This document shows, piece after piece, positions 43,201 to 50,940 of a DNA stretch of 64,000 bases (position 1 is its first letter; each line of letters opens with the position of its first letter). Location of the stretch: the NCBI RefSeq assembly GCF_900110835.1, contig NZ_FOJG01000002.1, forward strand, positions 744,001 through 808,000. The letters are read 5' to 3'. Source of the DNA: Chitinophaga arvensicola (lineage in GTDB: Bacteria > Bacteroidota > Bacteroidia > Chitinophagales > Chitinophagaceae). Under the pieces are notes generated by a model that worked only from the letters and a program-made list of their open reading frames with translations, made no database searches and was not told the DNA's origin. The translations under genes and the position numbers were made by a program.

Positions 43201-44724
43201 ATGCCAGTGACCCAGCGCCACGTTGAAATAATGGACACCACACTCCGTGACGGTGAACAAACCAGCGGAGTTTCTTTTTCACCCTCTGAAAAACTAACCA
43301 TTGCACAGCTTTTACTGACAGAGGTAAAAGTGGACAGAATTGAAATTGCCTCCGCCCGTGTTTCGGATGGTGAATTTGCTGCGGTAAAGGCAATTACCGG
43401 ATGGGCCGCAGAAAACGGCTTTTTAAACAAGGTAGAAGTATTGACTTTTGTAGATGGCGATGTATCCGTGCAATGGATGCTGCAGGCCGGCGCTAAAGTC
43501 ATGAACCTGCTCACCAAAGGCTCGCTCAATCATTTAACCCATCAGTTAAAGAAAACGCCGGAAGCACACTTTGCAGAAGTAGCCGCCGTAGTGGCCCTGG
43601 CCAATAAAGAAGGCCTCGAATGCAATGTGTACCTGGAAGACTGGAGCAACGGCATGCGCCACTCCCGCGAGTATGTTTTTCAATACCTCGATTTCCTGCA
43701 ACAGGTACCTGTAAAAAGGATCATGCTGCCGGATACACTGGGCGTACTTACGCCCGACGAAGTAAAGGAATTCGTAACCGCTATTGTGGAACGCTATCCG
43801 AACAGTCATTTCGATTTTCACGCACATAACGATTACGACCTCGGCACCGCCAACGTGCTTGAAGGCGTAAAGGCAGGTGCTCATGGCATTCACCTCACCA
43901 TCAACGGGATGGGTGAAAGAGCCGGTAACGCCTCCCTGGCCAGCGCCATCGCTGTGCTGAATGATTTCCTGCCCGAAGTGAAAACATCCGTCGCAGAAAC
44001 CTCGCTGTATACCGTGAGTAAACTGGTGGAAACATTTTCCGGTTTCCGCATCCCGGTCAACAAACCGATTGTAGGCGAAAATGTATTTACCCAGACCGCC
44101 GGTATTCATGCAGATGGCGATAAAAAGAATAAGCTCTACTTCAGCGATCTGATGCCCGAACGTTTTGGCAGGCAACGGCAATATGCCCTGGGCAAAACCA
44201 GCGGTAAAGCCAATATAGAAAACAACCTGCAACAACTGGGCATCAAACTGTCGGACCCCGATCTGAAAAAAGTAACGCAGCGCATCATCGAACTGGGCGA
44301 CCGGAAAGAAGTGCTTACGCAGGCGGATCTTCCCTATATTATCTCGGATGTACTGGACAGCAACCGGATCGAGGAAAAGGTGACTGTAGAAAACTATGTA
44401 CTCACCCACTCCAAAAATCTGAACCCTTCCGTGACCGTGCAGATCTCCGTAAATGGCGAAATGTACGAGGAACACTCCCAGGGCGATGGTCAGTATGATG
44501 CTTTTATGAACGCTCTGAAAAAGGTATATAAAAAGCTGAAACAGGACCTTCCCGTCCTCACGGACTATGCCGTTCGGATACCTCCCGGTGGTAAAAGTGA
44601 TGCGTTGTGTGAAACCATCATTACCTGGAGCCTGAACGACAAACAATTCAAAACCAGGGGACTGGACAGCGACCAGACGGTATCTGCGATCAAGGCCACA
44701 CAAAAAATGCTGAACCTAATCTAA
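43201..44724 (+). CDS. cimA: (R)-citramalate synthase, Leptospira CimA type
   Basis: 507 aa. The TIM-barrel has Arg16-Asp17 (TLRDGEQTSGVSF), metal ligands His207 and His209 (HAHNDYD) and TQTAGIHADGDKK. From about residue 390 there is a LeuA-type regulatory domain (VTVQISVNGEMYEEHSQGDGQYDAFMNAL, IPPGGKSDALCET). I recall Leptospira CimA well enough to align it: the pyruvate-pocket residues Leu81, Leu104 and Tyr144 are all present here at the same numbers, and the surrounding segments (LLTKGSL, NVYLEDWSNG) match. It should condense acetyl-CoA with pyruvate, opening threonine-independent isoleucine synthesis. A 2-isopropylmalate synthase is less likely; assays would decide. Confidence 0.8.
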   Translation: MPVTQRHVEIMDTTLRDGEQTSGVSFSPSEKLTIAQLLLTEVKVDRIEIASARVSDGEFAAVKAITGWAAENGFLNKVEVLTFVDGDVSVQWMLQAGAKVMNLLTKGSLNHLTHQLKKTPEAHFAEVAAVVALANKEGLECNVYLEDWSNGMRHSREYVFQYLDFLQQVPVKRIMLPDTLGVLTPDEVKEFVTAIVERYPNSHFDFHAHNDYDLGTANVLEGVKAGAHGIHLTINGMGERAGNASLASAIAVLNDFLPEVKTSVAETSLYTVSKLVETFSGFRIPVNKPIVGENVFTQTAGIHADGDKKNKLYFSDLMPERFGRQRQYALGKTSGKANIENNLQQLGIKLSDPDLKKVTQRIIELGDRKEVLTQADLPYIISDVLDSNRIEEKVTVENYVLTHSKNLNPSVTVQISVNGEMYEEHSQGDGQYDAFMNALKKVYKKLKQDLPVLTDYAVRIPPGGKSDALCETIITWSLNDKQFKTRGLDSDQTVSAIKATQKMLNLI

Positions 44725-44742
44725 ACTATCAATAACAACAGA

Positions 44743-45816
44743 ATGGCAACTAAACATATTTTAATAGTTCCAGGTGATGGAATCGGACAGGAAGTAACTG
44801 CAGTCGGAAAAAAAGTATTGGACAGGATCGCTGCAAAATTCGGACATACCTTTACCTACGATGAAGCCCTGATCGGCCACGTAGCGATCGAAGCCACCGG
44901 CAATCCTTTACCGGATGAGTCGCTCGAAAAAATGCGTAACTCCGACGCCGTACTGTTCGGCGCTGTAGGTCACCCTAAATACGACAACGATCCTTCTGCC
45001 AAAGTAAGACCAGAACAGGGTTTGCTGAAAATGCGCAAGGAACTCGGTCTGTATGCCAACCTCCGTCCCATCAAATTATTTGATGAATTACTGGGTGCTT
45101 CCAGCATCAAACCTGAAATATTAAAAGGCGCGGATATCCTCTTCTTCCGTGAACTGACGGGCGACATCTACTTCGGTGAAAAAGGCCGCAAGAACGATGG
45201 CGATACCGCTTACGATATCGCGGAATACAGTCGCTACGAAGTAGAACGTATTGCCCGCAAAGCCTTTGACGCGGCCAGAACCCGCAGAAAAAAGCTTTGC
45301 TCTGTAGATAAAGCCAACGTGATCGAAACCTCCCGTCTCTGGAGAGAAGTGGTACAGAAAGTAGCACTGGAATACCCTGACGTGGAAGTAGAACACCAGT
45401 TTGTAGATGCCACCGCCATGCTGCTGATCAAAGATCCACGCCGCTTCGACGTAGTGGTAACTGCCAACCTGTTTGGCGACATCCTCACCGATGAAGCTTC
45501 CCAGATTGCCGGTTCTATGGGCATGCTCGCTTCCGCCTCTATCGGCGACGGTACTGGTGTATATGAGCCTATCCACGGTTCTGCACACGACATTACCGGT
45601 AAAGGGGTAGCGAACCCACTGGCCTCTATCTTATCTGCCGCCCTGCTGCTGGATATTTCTTTTGGCCTGAAAGCAGAATCAGAAGCGGTGATCAGTGCAG
45701 TGGATGGTGTGCTGAAAGCGGGTTTCCGTACCGGAGATATCGCTGATAAGTCTACTCCTGCTGATAAAATCCTGGGCACCGATGCCATGGGTGAAGAAGT
45801 ATTGAAATTACTCTAA
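44743..45816 (+). CDS. leuB: 3-isopropylmalate dehydrogenase
   Basis: 357 aa. ILIVPGDGIGQEVT (start), AVGHPKYD, EQGLLKMRKELGLYANLRPIK, FFRELTGDIYFGEKGRK, and NLFGDILTDEASQIAGSMGMLASASIGDG with the metal-binding Asp residues are textbook. It oxidatively decarboxylates 3-isopropylmalate and, in the citramalate route, erythro-methylmalate to 2-oxobutyrate, consistent with the neighbouring cimA. Last gene of the operon, followed by a terminator 13 bp on. Confidence 0.95.
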   Translation: MATKHILIVPGDGIGQEVTAVGKKVLDRIAAKFGHTFTYDEALIGHVAIEATGNPLPDESLEKMRNSDAVLFGAVGHPKYDNDPSAKVRPEQGLLKMRKELGLYANLRPIKLFDELLGASSIKPEILKGADILFFRELTGDIYFGEKGRKNDGDTAYDIAEYSRYEVERIARKAFDAARTRRKKLCSVDKANVIETSRLWREVVQKVALEYPDVEVEHQFVDATAMLLIKDPRRFDVVVTANLFGDILTDEASQIAGSMGMLASASIGDGTGVYEPIHGSAHDITGKGVANPLASILSAALLLDISFGLKAESEAVISAVDGVLKAGFRTGDIADKSTPADKILGTDAMGEEVLKLL

Positions 45817-45828
45817 GTCATACTTGCA

Positions 45829-45859
45829 AACAGCCTTCCTGCGGGGAGGCTGTTTTTTT
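45829..45859 (+). terminator. leu operon terminator
   Basis: AACAGCCTTCC pairs with GGGAGGCTGTT (one G-U) around TGC-type loop bases, followed by a run of T. Confidence 0.85.
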
Positions 45860-45940
45860 CATTTGCACCCTCCCTTCCCCCTGACGGAATCCCCCCTACA
45901 AATGTCTTAATTGCACCTATCAGAAACAGAATTTCTGCGG

Positions 45941-45948
45941 TATGTTTG
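45941..45948 (+). promoter_or_regulatory. -7 box of the RibD/DHFR-like gene
   Basis: TATGTTTG matches TAnnTTTG, 21 bp before the start codon. The nearest TTG upstream (45911) is 27 bases away, too far for a normal -33 box, so the promoter is only partly supported. Confidence 0.5.
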
Positions 45949-45969
45949 CTTCATAAAACAGCACATACC

Positions 45970-46539
45970 ATGAGAAAGATCGTTTCCTTTATGCACCTTT
46001 CCCTCGACGGCTTCGTAGCAGGACCCGCCGGAGAAATGAACTGGATCCATGTCAATGAAGAATTATTCGACTTTGCCGCTGAACGCACCAATGCCTCCGA
46101 TACCGCCCTTTACGGCCGGGTTACCTATGATATGATGGAAGGCTACTGGCCCACCGCTGCCGACAAACCCAACGCCTCCAAACACGACAGAGAACATTCC
46201 GCCTGGTATAATAAAGTAAATAAAATAGTGCTGTCGCATTCCCTGAAAGGATTGCAGCGGGATAAAACCACCGTGATCGGCGATGACTTCGTGGAACAAA
46301 TCAAAGCACTGAAAGCACAGCCAGGAGGAGAAATCGTGATATTTGGCAGTCCCCGCGCAACACAGTCACTCATTCAGCATGGCCTTGTAGATGAATTCTG
46401 GCTGTTTGTGAACCCGGTGATCCTGGGTGAAGGAATGCCCTATTTTAAAGGGATTAAGGAACATATAGAGCTGAAACTTGTGAAAAGCACTTCGTTGGAG
46501 AGTTCGGGTGTGGTGTGTTTGCATTATGTGAAGCAGTAA
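45970..46539 (+). CDS. Dihydrofolate reductase family protein (RibD C-terminal domain)
   Basis: 189 aa from the ATG at 45970 (MRKIVSFMHLSLDGFVAG); a frame from 45946 would start inside the promoter. MHLSLDGFVAGPAGEMNWI, TALYGRVTYDMMEGYWP, EIVIFGSPRATQSLIQHGLVDEFWLFVNPVILGEGMPYF are typical of RibD-C/YyaP-like NADPH-dependent reductases, which share the DHFR fold but are not FolA. The substrate is unknown. Single-gene unit. Confidence 0.9.
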   Translation: MRKIVSFMHLSLDGFVAGPAGEMNWIHVNEELFDFAAERTNASDTALYGRVTYDMMEGYWPTAADKPNASKHDREHSAWYNKVNKIVLSHSLKGLQRDKTTVIGDDFVEQIKALKAQPGGEIVIFGSPRATQSLIQHGLVDEFWLFVNPVILGEGMPYFKGIKEHIELKLVKSTSLESSGVVCLHYVKQ

Positions 46540-46540
46540 A

Positions 46541-46585
46541 AGAGTATAACCGGGCTGACGGACTATCAGCCCGGTTATGCTCTTT
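46541..46585. terminator. Long bidirectional terminator hairpin
   Basis: AGAGTATAACCGGGCTGA and its near-perfect complement (one mismatch) flank a 7-base loop; T-runs occur on both sides. It separates the reductase from the leftward small genes and reaches the first base of the 46585 gene's stop. Confidence 0.85.
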
Positions 46586-46839
46586 TATTGAATCTGCTGA
46601 AGTTCGTTGCTCAACTCCTGATAAACCGTATTCATTATTTTGATGATCATAGCCTCTTCGGCGCTACTGACTGCGGTTGATAATTTGCCCTCCTTATCTG
46701 GCGTATTTATCAATCTTATACGCCTATAAAAAGTAGGAATACTCCAGTTGCATTCTTCGCAAACTTTCTGCCTGAAAGATAAAGAGGTACTGGAAAGTAA
46801 AGTATGAATCTTTAATAAAACATTTTGCGCGTTATCCAT
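46585..46839 (-). CDS. Small putative helix-turn-helix protein, 84 aa
   Basis: Start chosen at ATG 46839 (MDNAQNVLLKIHTLLSSTSLSFRQKVCEECNWSIPTFYRR); a frame from 46881 would add 14 residues. Residues about 19-40 (LSFRQKVCEECNWSIPTFYRRIR) resemble a helix-turn-helix. C-terminal part is amphipathic helix. I do not recognise a family. It follows the 104-aa gene by 54 bp on the same strand. Confidence 0.6.
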   Translation of the reverse strand: MDNAQNVLLKIHTLLSSTSLSFRQKVCEECNWSIPTFYRRIRLINTPDKEGKLSTAVSSAEEAMIIKIMNTVYQELSNELQQIQ

Positions 46840-46893
46840 AATTTTAAGGTTGAAATGATTATTAATGACAAATGAATGCAACGCGATAGAAGA

Positions 46894-47208
46894 CTATAAT
46901 TTATTTACCAACAGGCTGTTCTGAGCATTGATCAGATAAACAGCCTCAATGAGCTTTTCAATGTTCTCATAAACGACAAAAATAGATTTACTGTCGGCCT
47001 CCTCATCAGATAAAGAAGCAGCATACCAATCCTTCAGTTTCGTCCGTATTTCCGAAGGAGAATACTCCCAACAAAAAGTTGTTAATACTTCAACAGGATT
47101 TGATATTTCCTCAGGCGTCAGGCAATATGTTTGTTGATGCCACGCAGGTGTATTTACATGACCATTCATAAATAAATATTTATTGTTATTGGATGTTACA
47201 ATTTCCAC
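46894..47208 (-). CDS. Hypothetical protein, 104 aa
   Basis: MEIVTSNNNKYLFMNGHVNTPAWHQQTYCL...; an internal Met14 (47169) could be the true start. An acidic, soluble protein with EEISNPVEVLTTFCWEYSPSEIRTKLKDWYAASLSDEEAD and a C-terminal helix IEKLIEAVYLINAQ. No family recognised. Divergent from the small HTH gene at 47339, with a shared AT-rich control region holding two direct repeats. Confidence 0.6.
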   Translation of the reverse strand: MEIVTSNNNKYLFMNGHVNTPAWHQQTYCLTPEEISNPVEVLTTFCWEYSPSEIRTKLKDWYAASLSDEEADSKSIFVVYENIEKLIEAVYLINAQNSLLVNKL

Positions 47209-47228
47209 ATCACAATAATAAACAATTT

Positions 47229-47290
47229 ATGTCAATTTTATTATAAAAATAATCTTTTATTAATTTTTACATGTCCATTTTATTATTAAA
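47229..47290. repeat. Two direct repeats, 42 bp apart, in a divergent promoter
   Basis: ATGTCAATTTTATTATAAA (47229-47247) and ATGTCCATTTTATTATTAA (47271-47289) agree at 17 of 19 positions. The offset of 42 bp is four helical turns, so bound proteins would lie on one face of the DNA. They lie between the divergent 47208 and 47339 genes and are probable operators for the small HTH protein. Confidence 0.55.
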
Positions 47291-47338
47291 AGAATTAAAA
47301 TAGTGTTATGAATATTATATTTCTGTTTTAATCTAACT

Positions 47339-47623
47339 ATGGCGACATCTAAAGACTCCCGATACGAAGCAGTGAGGCATTTAATTCAAACAGGCAACAT
47401 CAAAAGCCTGGAAGCAGTCTTTAAAATTATACCCGTTACGGTCGTAAAAACCGATGCGCGCATCCATTATGCTACCTTGCATAGAAAGATCTATCAACCT
47501 GGCCTCTTGAAAGCTGAGGAAATCATTGTATTAGCGGATTTATTTGAGGTAACACCTCAGGAGATCATGGGTCTCATTCTGACAGATCTAAAATACAAAG
47601 CACCTCACAAATCCAAAGCCTGA
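47339..47623 (+). CDS. Small HTH (XRE-like) DNA-binding protein, 94 aa
   Basis: MATSKDSRYEAVRHLIQTGNIKSLEAVFKIIPVTVVKTDARIHYATLHRKIYQPGLLKAEEIIVLADLFEVTPQEIMGLILTD. The pattern LEAVFKIIPVTVVKTDARIHYATLHRKI followed by AEEIIVLADLFEVTPQEI fits a small Cro/XRE-like helix-turn-helix: the last part reads like the usual 'l..iA..l.v....ll' ending. It ends in a strong terminator. It probably controls its divergent neighbour through the direct repeats. Confidence 0.72.
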   Translation: MATSKDSRYEAVRHLIQTGNIKSLEAVFKIIPVTVVKTDARIHYATLHRKIYQPGLLKAEEIIVLADLFEVTPQEIMGLILTDLKYKAPHKSKA

Positions 47624-47650
47624 CCTTTCCTGATAAAAAAATAACGAATG

Positions 47651-47686
47651 ACAGCCGGAAGAACCTCTCTTCCGGCTGTTCTTTTT
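47651..47686 (+). terminator. Terminator of the small HTH gene
   Basis: A perfect 12-bp stem (ACAGCCGGAAGA / TCTTCCGGCTGT) with a 5-base loop, followed by TCTTTTT. Confidence 0.9.
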
Positions 47687-47730
47687 ACGCCCAAACCACC
47701 CTTTATACTGTCACCGAATTGTCAGGTAAT

Positions 47731-47795
47731 CCCTATCCTAGCCCTATCTCCCCCCTATCCGGGCGCCCTATAAACCGTTCCTATAAGATAGGGCT
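47731..47795. repeat. CCCTAT direct repeats and 10-bp inverted repeat upstream of the TonB receptor
   Basis: CCCTAT begins at 47731, 47742, 47753 and 47766 (steps of 11, 11 and 13), close to one helical turn each. An inverted copy ATAGGG is at 47788-47793. In addition AGCCCTATCT (47740-47749) and AGATAGGGCT (47786-47795) are perfect 10-base arms. The group lies about 190-255 bp before the receptor start codon. It looks like a multimer binding site. Confidence 0.6.
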
Positions 47796-47962
47796 TACAG
47801 AGGGTGGAGATTGATATAACCAACAGCCAGACTACCCCTGTTCCCACAACCCGATAAGAAGATGCTACCACTTATCCTTATTTAAAACATTCAGTAAGCA
47901 ACTACCTATATCTCCTGTAAAACCCATCTGAAAACATCGCTAAAATCAGCCAATAATCTACA

Positions 47963-47975
47963 TTAGTAGTACTAA
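47963..47975. promoter_or_regulatory. 13-bp palindrome just before the TonB receptor start
   Basis: TTAGTAGTACTAA, 6-base arms around one G, ends 10 bp before the ATG at 47986. TACATTAG (47959-47966) is one base off the -7 consensus and overlaps it. This could be a MarR site, given the MarR gene downstream, but short palindromes also occur by chance. Confidence 0.35.
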
Positions 47976-47985
47976 AACCCCTCAG

Positions 47986-50424
47986 ATGAAAAAGAAATCG
48001 CTCTTTTTTATTGCCTTGTTAATTTCCGTTACTACTTACATAAATACCTGCTTTTCGCAGGCGAAAGCATTCAATATCAACGGACAGCTGACTACCCATG
48101 AAAGCGCCTTATTAAAAGAGGTAGCTATTCAGTTGGTGCAGGCCAGCAATAAAAAGCTCGTTAAAATTGAATATGCCGATAGCCTCGGCGCCTTTTCCTT
48201 TCAGCAAATTCCGGCAGGCAGCTATGTGATTATTACGCAGAGTATGATTTTCGGGAGATATGAATCTGCCCCGTTCCTCCACCAGCAGACAACACAGCTC
48301 GGCGTTATTACACTTACGCCTGCCCCTACGGCGTTGAAAGAAGCAGCGGTAACTGCGGTAAAGCCATTCATACAGCAGCAGTACGATAAAACCGTACTCA
48401 ATGTATCCGGCTCTATTTCTGCCGCAGGTGGCACCGCCCTGGAAGTGCTCGAAAAAGCACCGGGCATTACCATCGATCAGAACGATAACATTGCCATGCG
48501 CGGACGCCAGGGCGTACTGGTGATGATAGATGGCAAACAGGTACCTATGACGGGCCAGGACCTGGCGAATATGCTGAGAAATATGTCGGCCAGCCAGATC
48601 GAAACCATCGACCTGATCACCAACCCCTCCGCCAAATACGATGCGGCCGGTAATGCAGGCATTATTGATATACGGCTGAAAAAAGGGAAAACCTCCGGCA
48701 CCAATGGAAACCTGTCGCTCAGCCTGAGCCAGGGAAGATATCCGAAGTTAAATCCATCTCTCAATTTCAACAGCAAACATAAAAACCTCAATATCTTTGG
48801 TTCCTATAATTACGCCTACCGGGAAGATATCAACGACCTGACCATCTACCGGCAATTTTATGATGCGGATAATAAATATACCGGCGGAAATAATTACCAG
48901 AACCTCTTCAAATACCGGAACAACAGCCATAATACACGTATCGGCGCCGATTACACTATCAATAAAAAAATGATGATAGGCATTGCTGCCAATGGTATAT
49001 TCTACCAGGGTAATATCACGACCAACAGCGTAGCACAAACACTGAATGCCCAACAGGAAAATACAGGATCATTTATTACCACGGGCAACAATCAACCGCA
49101 CAGGAACAACACCAGTATCAATCTCAATTATAAATACACGCTGGACACCAGCGGCAGGGAACTCACCGCTGACCTGGATTACGCAAGGTTCAATTCTGCT
49201 GAAACACAAAATTACCTGACCCGTTATTTTGATACGCAGCAATGGGAAAACAAAACACCCTACGCCCTATTTGGAGACCTGAATGGCGACCTAAGCATCC
49301 GGTCAGTGAAAATCGATTACACGCAACCATTAAAAATAATAGGCGCCGGCATGCAGGCCGGCATCAAAAGTAGCTGGGTAAAATCGGATAATGATGTACA
49401 GTTTTTTGATAGAAGCAATGGCGGGAATGTACTGGATGAAGGCAAAAGCAACCGCTTCATCTATAAAGAGAATATCAATGCCGCGTATGTAAACGTATCA
49501 AAAAAATGGAGCCACCTGAGCCTGCAACTGGGACTCCGGGCTGAAAACACGCAGACAAACGGATTCCAGGTAATCGGCGCCAAAACATTCAACCGCGACT
49601 ATACGCAGCTGTTTCCCAGTGGTTACATCGGTTATGAATTCAATACTACGCACGACCTTGGTTTATCCATGAGCCGCCGCATCGACCGCCCCTCTTACCG
49701 GCAACTGAATCCGTTCAAAGTGTTCCTGGATCCGCTCACCTCAGCGGCCGGCAATCCTTTCCTGCTACCGGAAACAACCAACTCGTTTGAACTCACTCAT
49801 ACTTTCAGGCAACAATACACCACTAAAATAGGATATAGCCGTACCCGTGATAATATCCTCATCGTGCTATCTCCGGATACAGAACCTAATACCATTCTGC
49901 AAACAGGCAGAAACCTCGCGATGTACGATTACTACAATCTCAGTTTTGGCTTTCCGGTAACGATCCGTAAATGGCTCAGCAGCACCAATACGGCCCTCCT
50001 TTACTATGGCAACTATAAGGGCGACCTGGTAAACACCCACCTGAACGTGAGCCGCGTATCTTTTAATTTCAACTCGGTTAATACCATTACACTCCGGCCA
50101 CTCACCACCATGGAAATTACCGGCAGCTATGAAAGCCGCTCTTACTATGGTTTCCTTGATGTAAACAGTTTCTGGTTCGTGTCTGCCGGGGTGCAACAAC
50201 AGTTATGGCATAAAAAAGCGTCTCTCAAACTGAATCTGAGCGATATCTTTTTCACCAATCAAACCAATGCGGTAACACGTTTAACAGGATACGGGGAAAC
50301 GTTTAAGCAAAAAAGGGATACCCGCGTGCTCACCCTTACTTTCAATTATAAATTTGGCGGTGGCTCCTCGTCCGGTAACAAAAGGCAGACCGGTGCGGAA
50401 GAGGAAAAGCGCAGGGCAGGCTAA
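47986..50424 (+). CDS. TonB-dependent receptor, OMP_b-brl_3 type, no SusD partner
   Basis: 812 aa. Signal peptide (MKKKSLFFIALLISVTTYINTCFSQ), carboxypeptidase-like domain (NINGQLTTHESALLKEVAIQLV... about 29-115), plug domain (EVLEKAPGITIDQNDNIAMRG, VLVMIDGKQVPMTG, IETIDLITNPSAKYDAAGNAGIIDIRLKKGK, about 135-230), then the barrel to a C-terminal LTLTFNYKFGGGSS tail. The 'NPSAKYDAAGNAGIIDI' element is typical of the Bacteroidota outer-membrane beta-barrel family 3, often linked with peptide or metal uptake. MarR gene follows 19 bp on; no SusD nearby. Confidence 0.9.
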   Translation: MKKKSLFFIALLISVTTYINTCFSQAKAFNINGQLTTHESALLKEVAIQLVQASNKKLVKIEYADSLGAFSFQQIPAGSYVIITQSMIFGRYESAPFLHQQTTQLGVITLTPAPTALKEAAVTAVKPFIQQQYDKTVLNVSGSISAAGGTALEVLEKAPGITIDQNDNIAMRGRQGVLVMIDGKQVPMTGQDLANMLRNMSASQIETIDLITNPSAKYDAAGNAGIIDIRLKKGKTSGTNGNLSLSLSQGRYPKLNPSLNFNSKHKNLNIFGSYNYAYREDINDLTIYRQFYDADNKYTGGNNYQNLFKYRNNSHNTRIGADYTINKKMMIGIAANGIFYQGNITTNSVAQTLNAQQENTGSFITTGNNQPHRNNTSINLNYKYTLDTSGRELTADLDYARFNSAETQNYLTRYFDTQQWENKTPYALFGDLNGDLSIRSVKIDYTQPLKIIGAGMQAGIKSSWVKSDNDVQFFDRSNGGNVLDEGKSNRFIYKENINAAYVNVSKKWSHLSLQLGLRAENTQTNGFQVIGAKTFNRDYTQLFPSGYIGYEFNTTHDLGLSMSRRIDRPSYRQLNPFKVFLDPLTSAAGNPFLLPETTNSFELTHTFRQQYTTKIGYSRTRDNILIVLSPDTEPNTILQTGRNLAMYDYYNLSFGFPVTIRKWLSSTNTALLYYGNYKGDLVNTHLNVSRVSFNFNSVNTITLRPLTTMEITGSYESRSYYGFLDVNSFWFVSAGVQQQLWHKKASLKLNLSDIFFTNQTNAVTRLTGYGETFKQKRDTRVLTLTFNYKFGGGSSSGNKRQTGAEEEKRRAG

Positions 50425-50443
50425 AAATTTATACATTTATTGC

Positions 50444-50935
50444 ATGAATTTAGTCACCGAACTGGAAGAACTGGCCCTGGCCACCCGCTTAAAACGATTA
50501 GGCGAACGCCTGTCGCAGGATGTTAGCCAGATCTACAAAGAATCAGACCTCGACTTTGAGGCCAAATGGTATCTCATCCTGGAATTATTAAGCCGGGAAA
50601 AAGTGATGGCCGTTACCGAAATAGCTACCTCATTGCAGCTGAGCCATGCCGCAGTGGTACAGTTCACCGAACAGATGCTGACCCATGGCCTGATAAAAAC
50701 CACGGTAGATCCGAAAGATGCACGGAGACGGCTCATTTCCCTGACCCCTGCGGGTAAACAAATGCATAAAAAAATAGGACCAGTACTACTGGTAATTAAG
50801 GAGGAAAATAAAAAATGGCTGGCCGAAGCCAGCGCAGATCTTTTACAGCTGCTCTCCGAACTGGAAAAATCCCTCGATGAAAGAAGCATGTATAAACGTA
50901 TCAAAATAAGCCTGGTAGAACAATCGTCCCGTTAG
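50444..50935 (+). CDS. MarR-family transcriptional regulator
   Basis: 163 aa from ATG 50444 (MNLVTELEELALATRLKRL); the longer frame from 50354 lies in the receptor gene. The winged helix is at about residues 45-110 (LILELLSREKVMAVTEIATSLQLSHAAVVQFTEQMLTHGLIKTTVDPKDARRRLISLTPAGKQ), with the DxRR wing DPKDARRR. The last part is a helical dimer region. TACATTTA upstream is close to a -7 box, so it may have its own promoter inside the receptor's end. It could control the receptor; convergent, 5 bp from the sigma factor's stop. Confidence 0.9.
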   Translation: MNLVTELEELALATRLKRLGERLSQDVSQIYKESDLDFEAKWYLILELLSREKVMAVTEIATSLQLSHAAVVQFTEQMLTHGLIKTTVDPKDARRRLISLTPAGKQMHKKIGPVLLVIKEENKKWLAEASADLLQLLSELEKSLDERSMYKRIKISLVEQSSR

Positions 50936-50940
50936 GGCTG

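Noticed and set aside
43546..44703. 385-codon open frame antisense to the citramalate synthase gene
   Set aside because: It mirrors the codon bias of the real gene, has no recognisable domain and overlaps a well supported conserved enzyme.
45970..46539. Could be FolA dihydrofolate reductase
   Set aside because: The sequence follows the RibD C-terminal/YyaP pattern and lacks the typical FolA motifs, so only the broad family is assigned.
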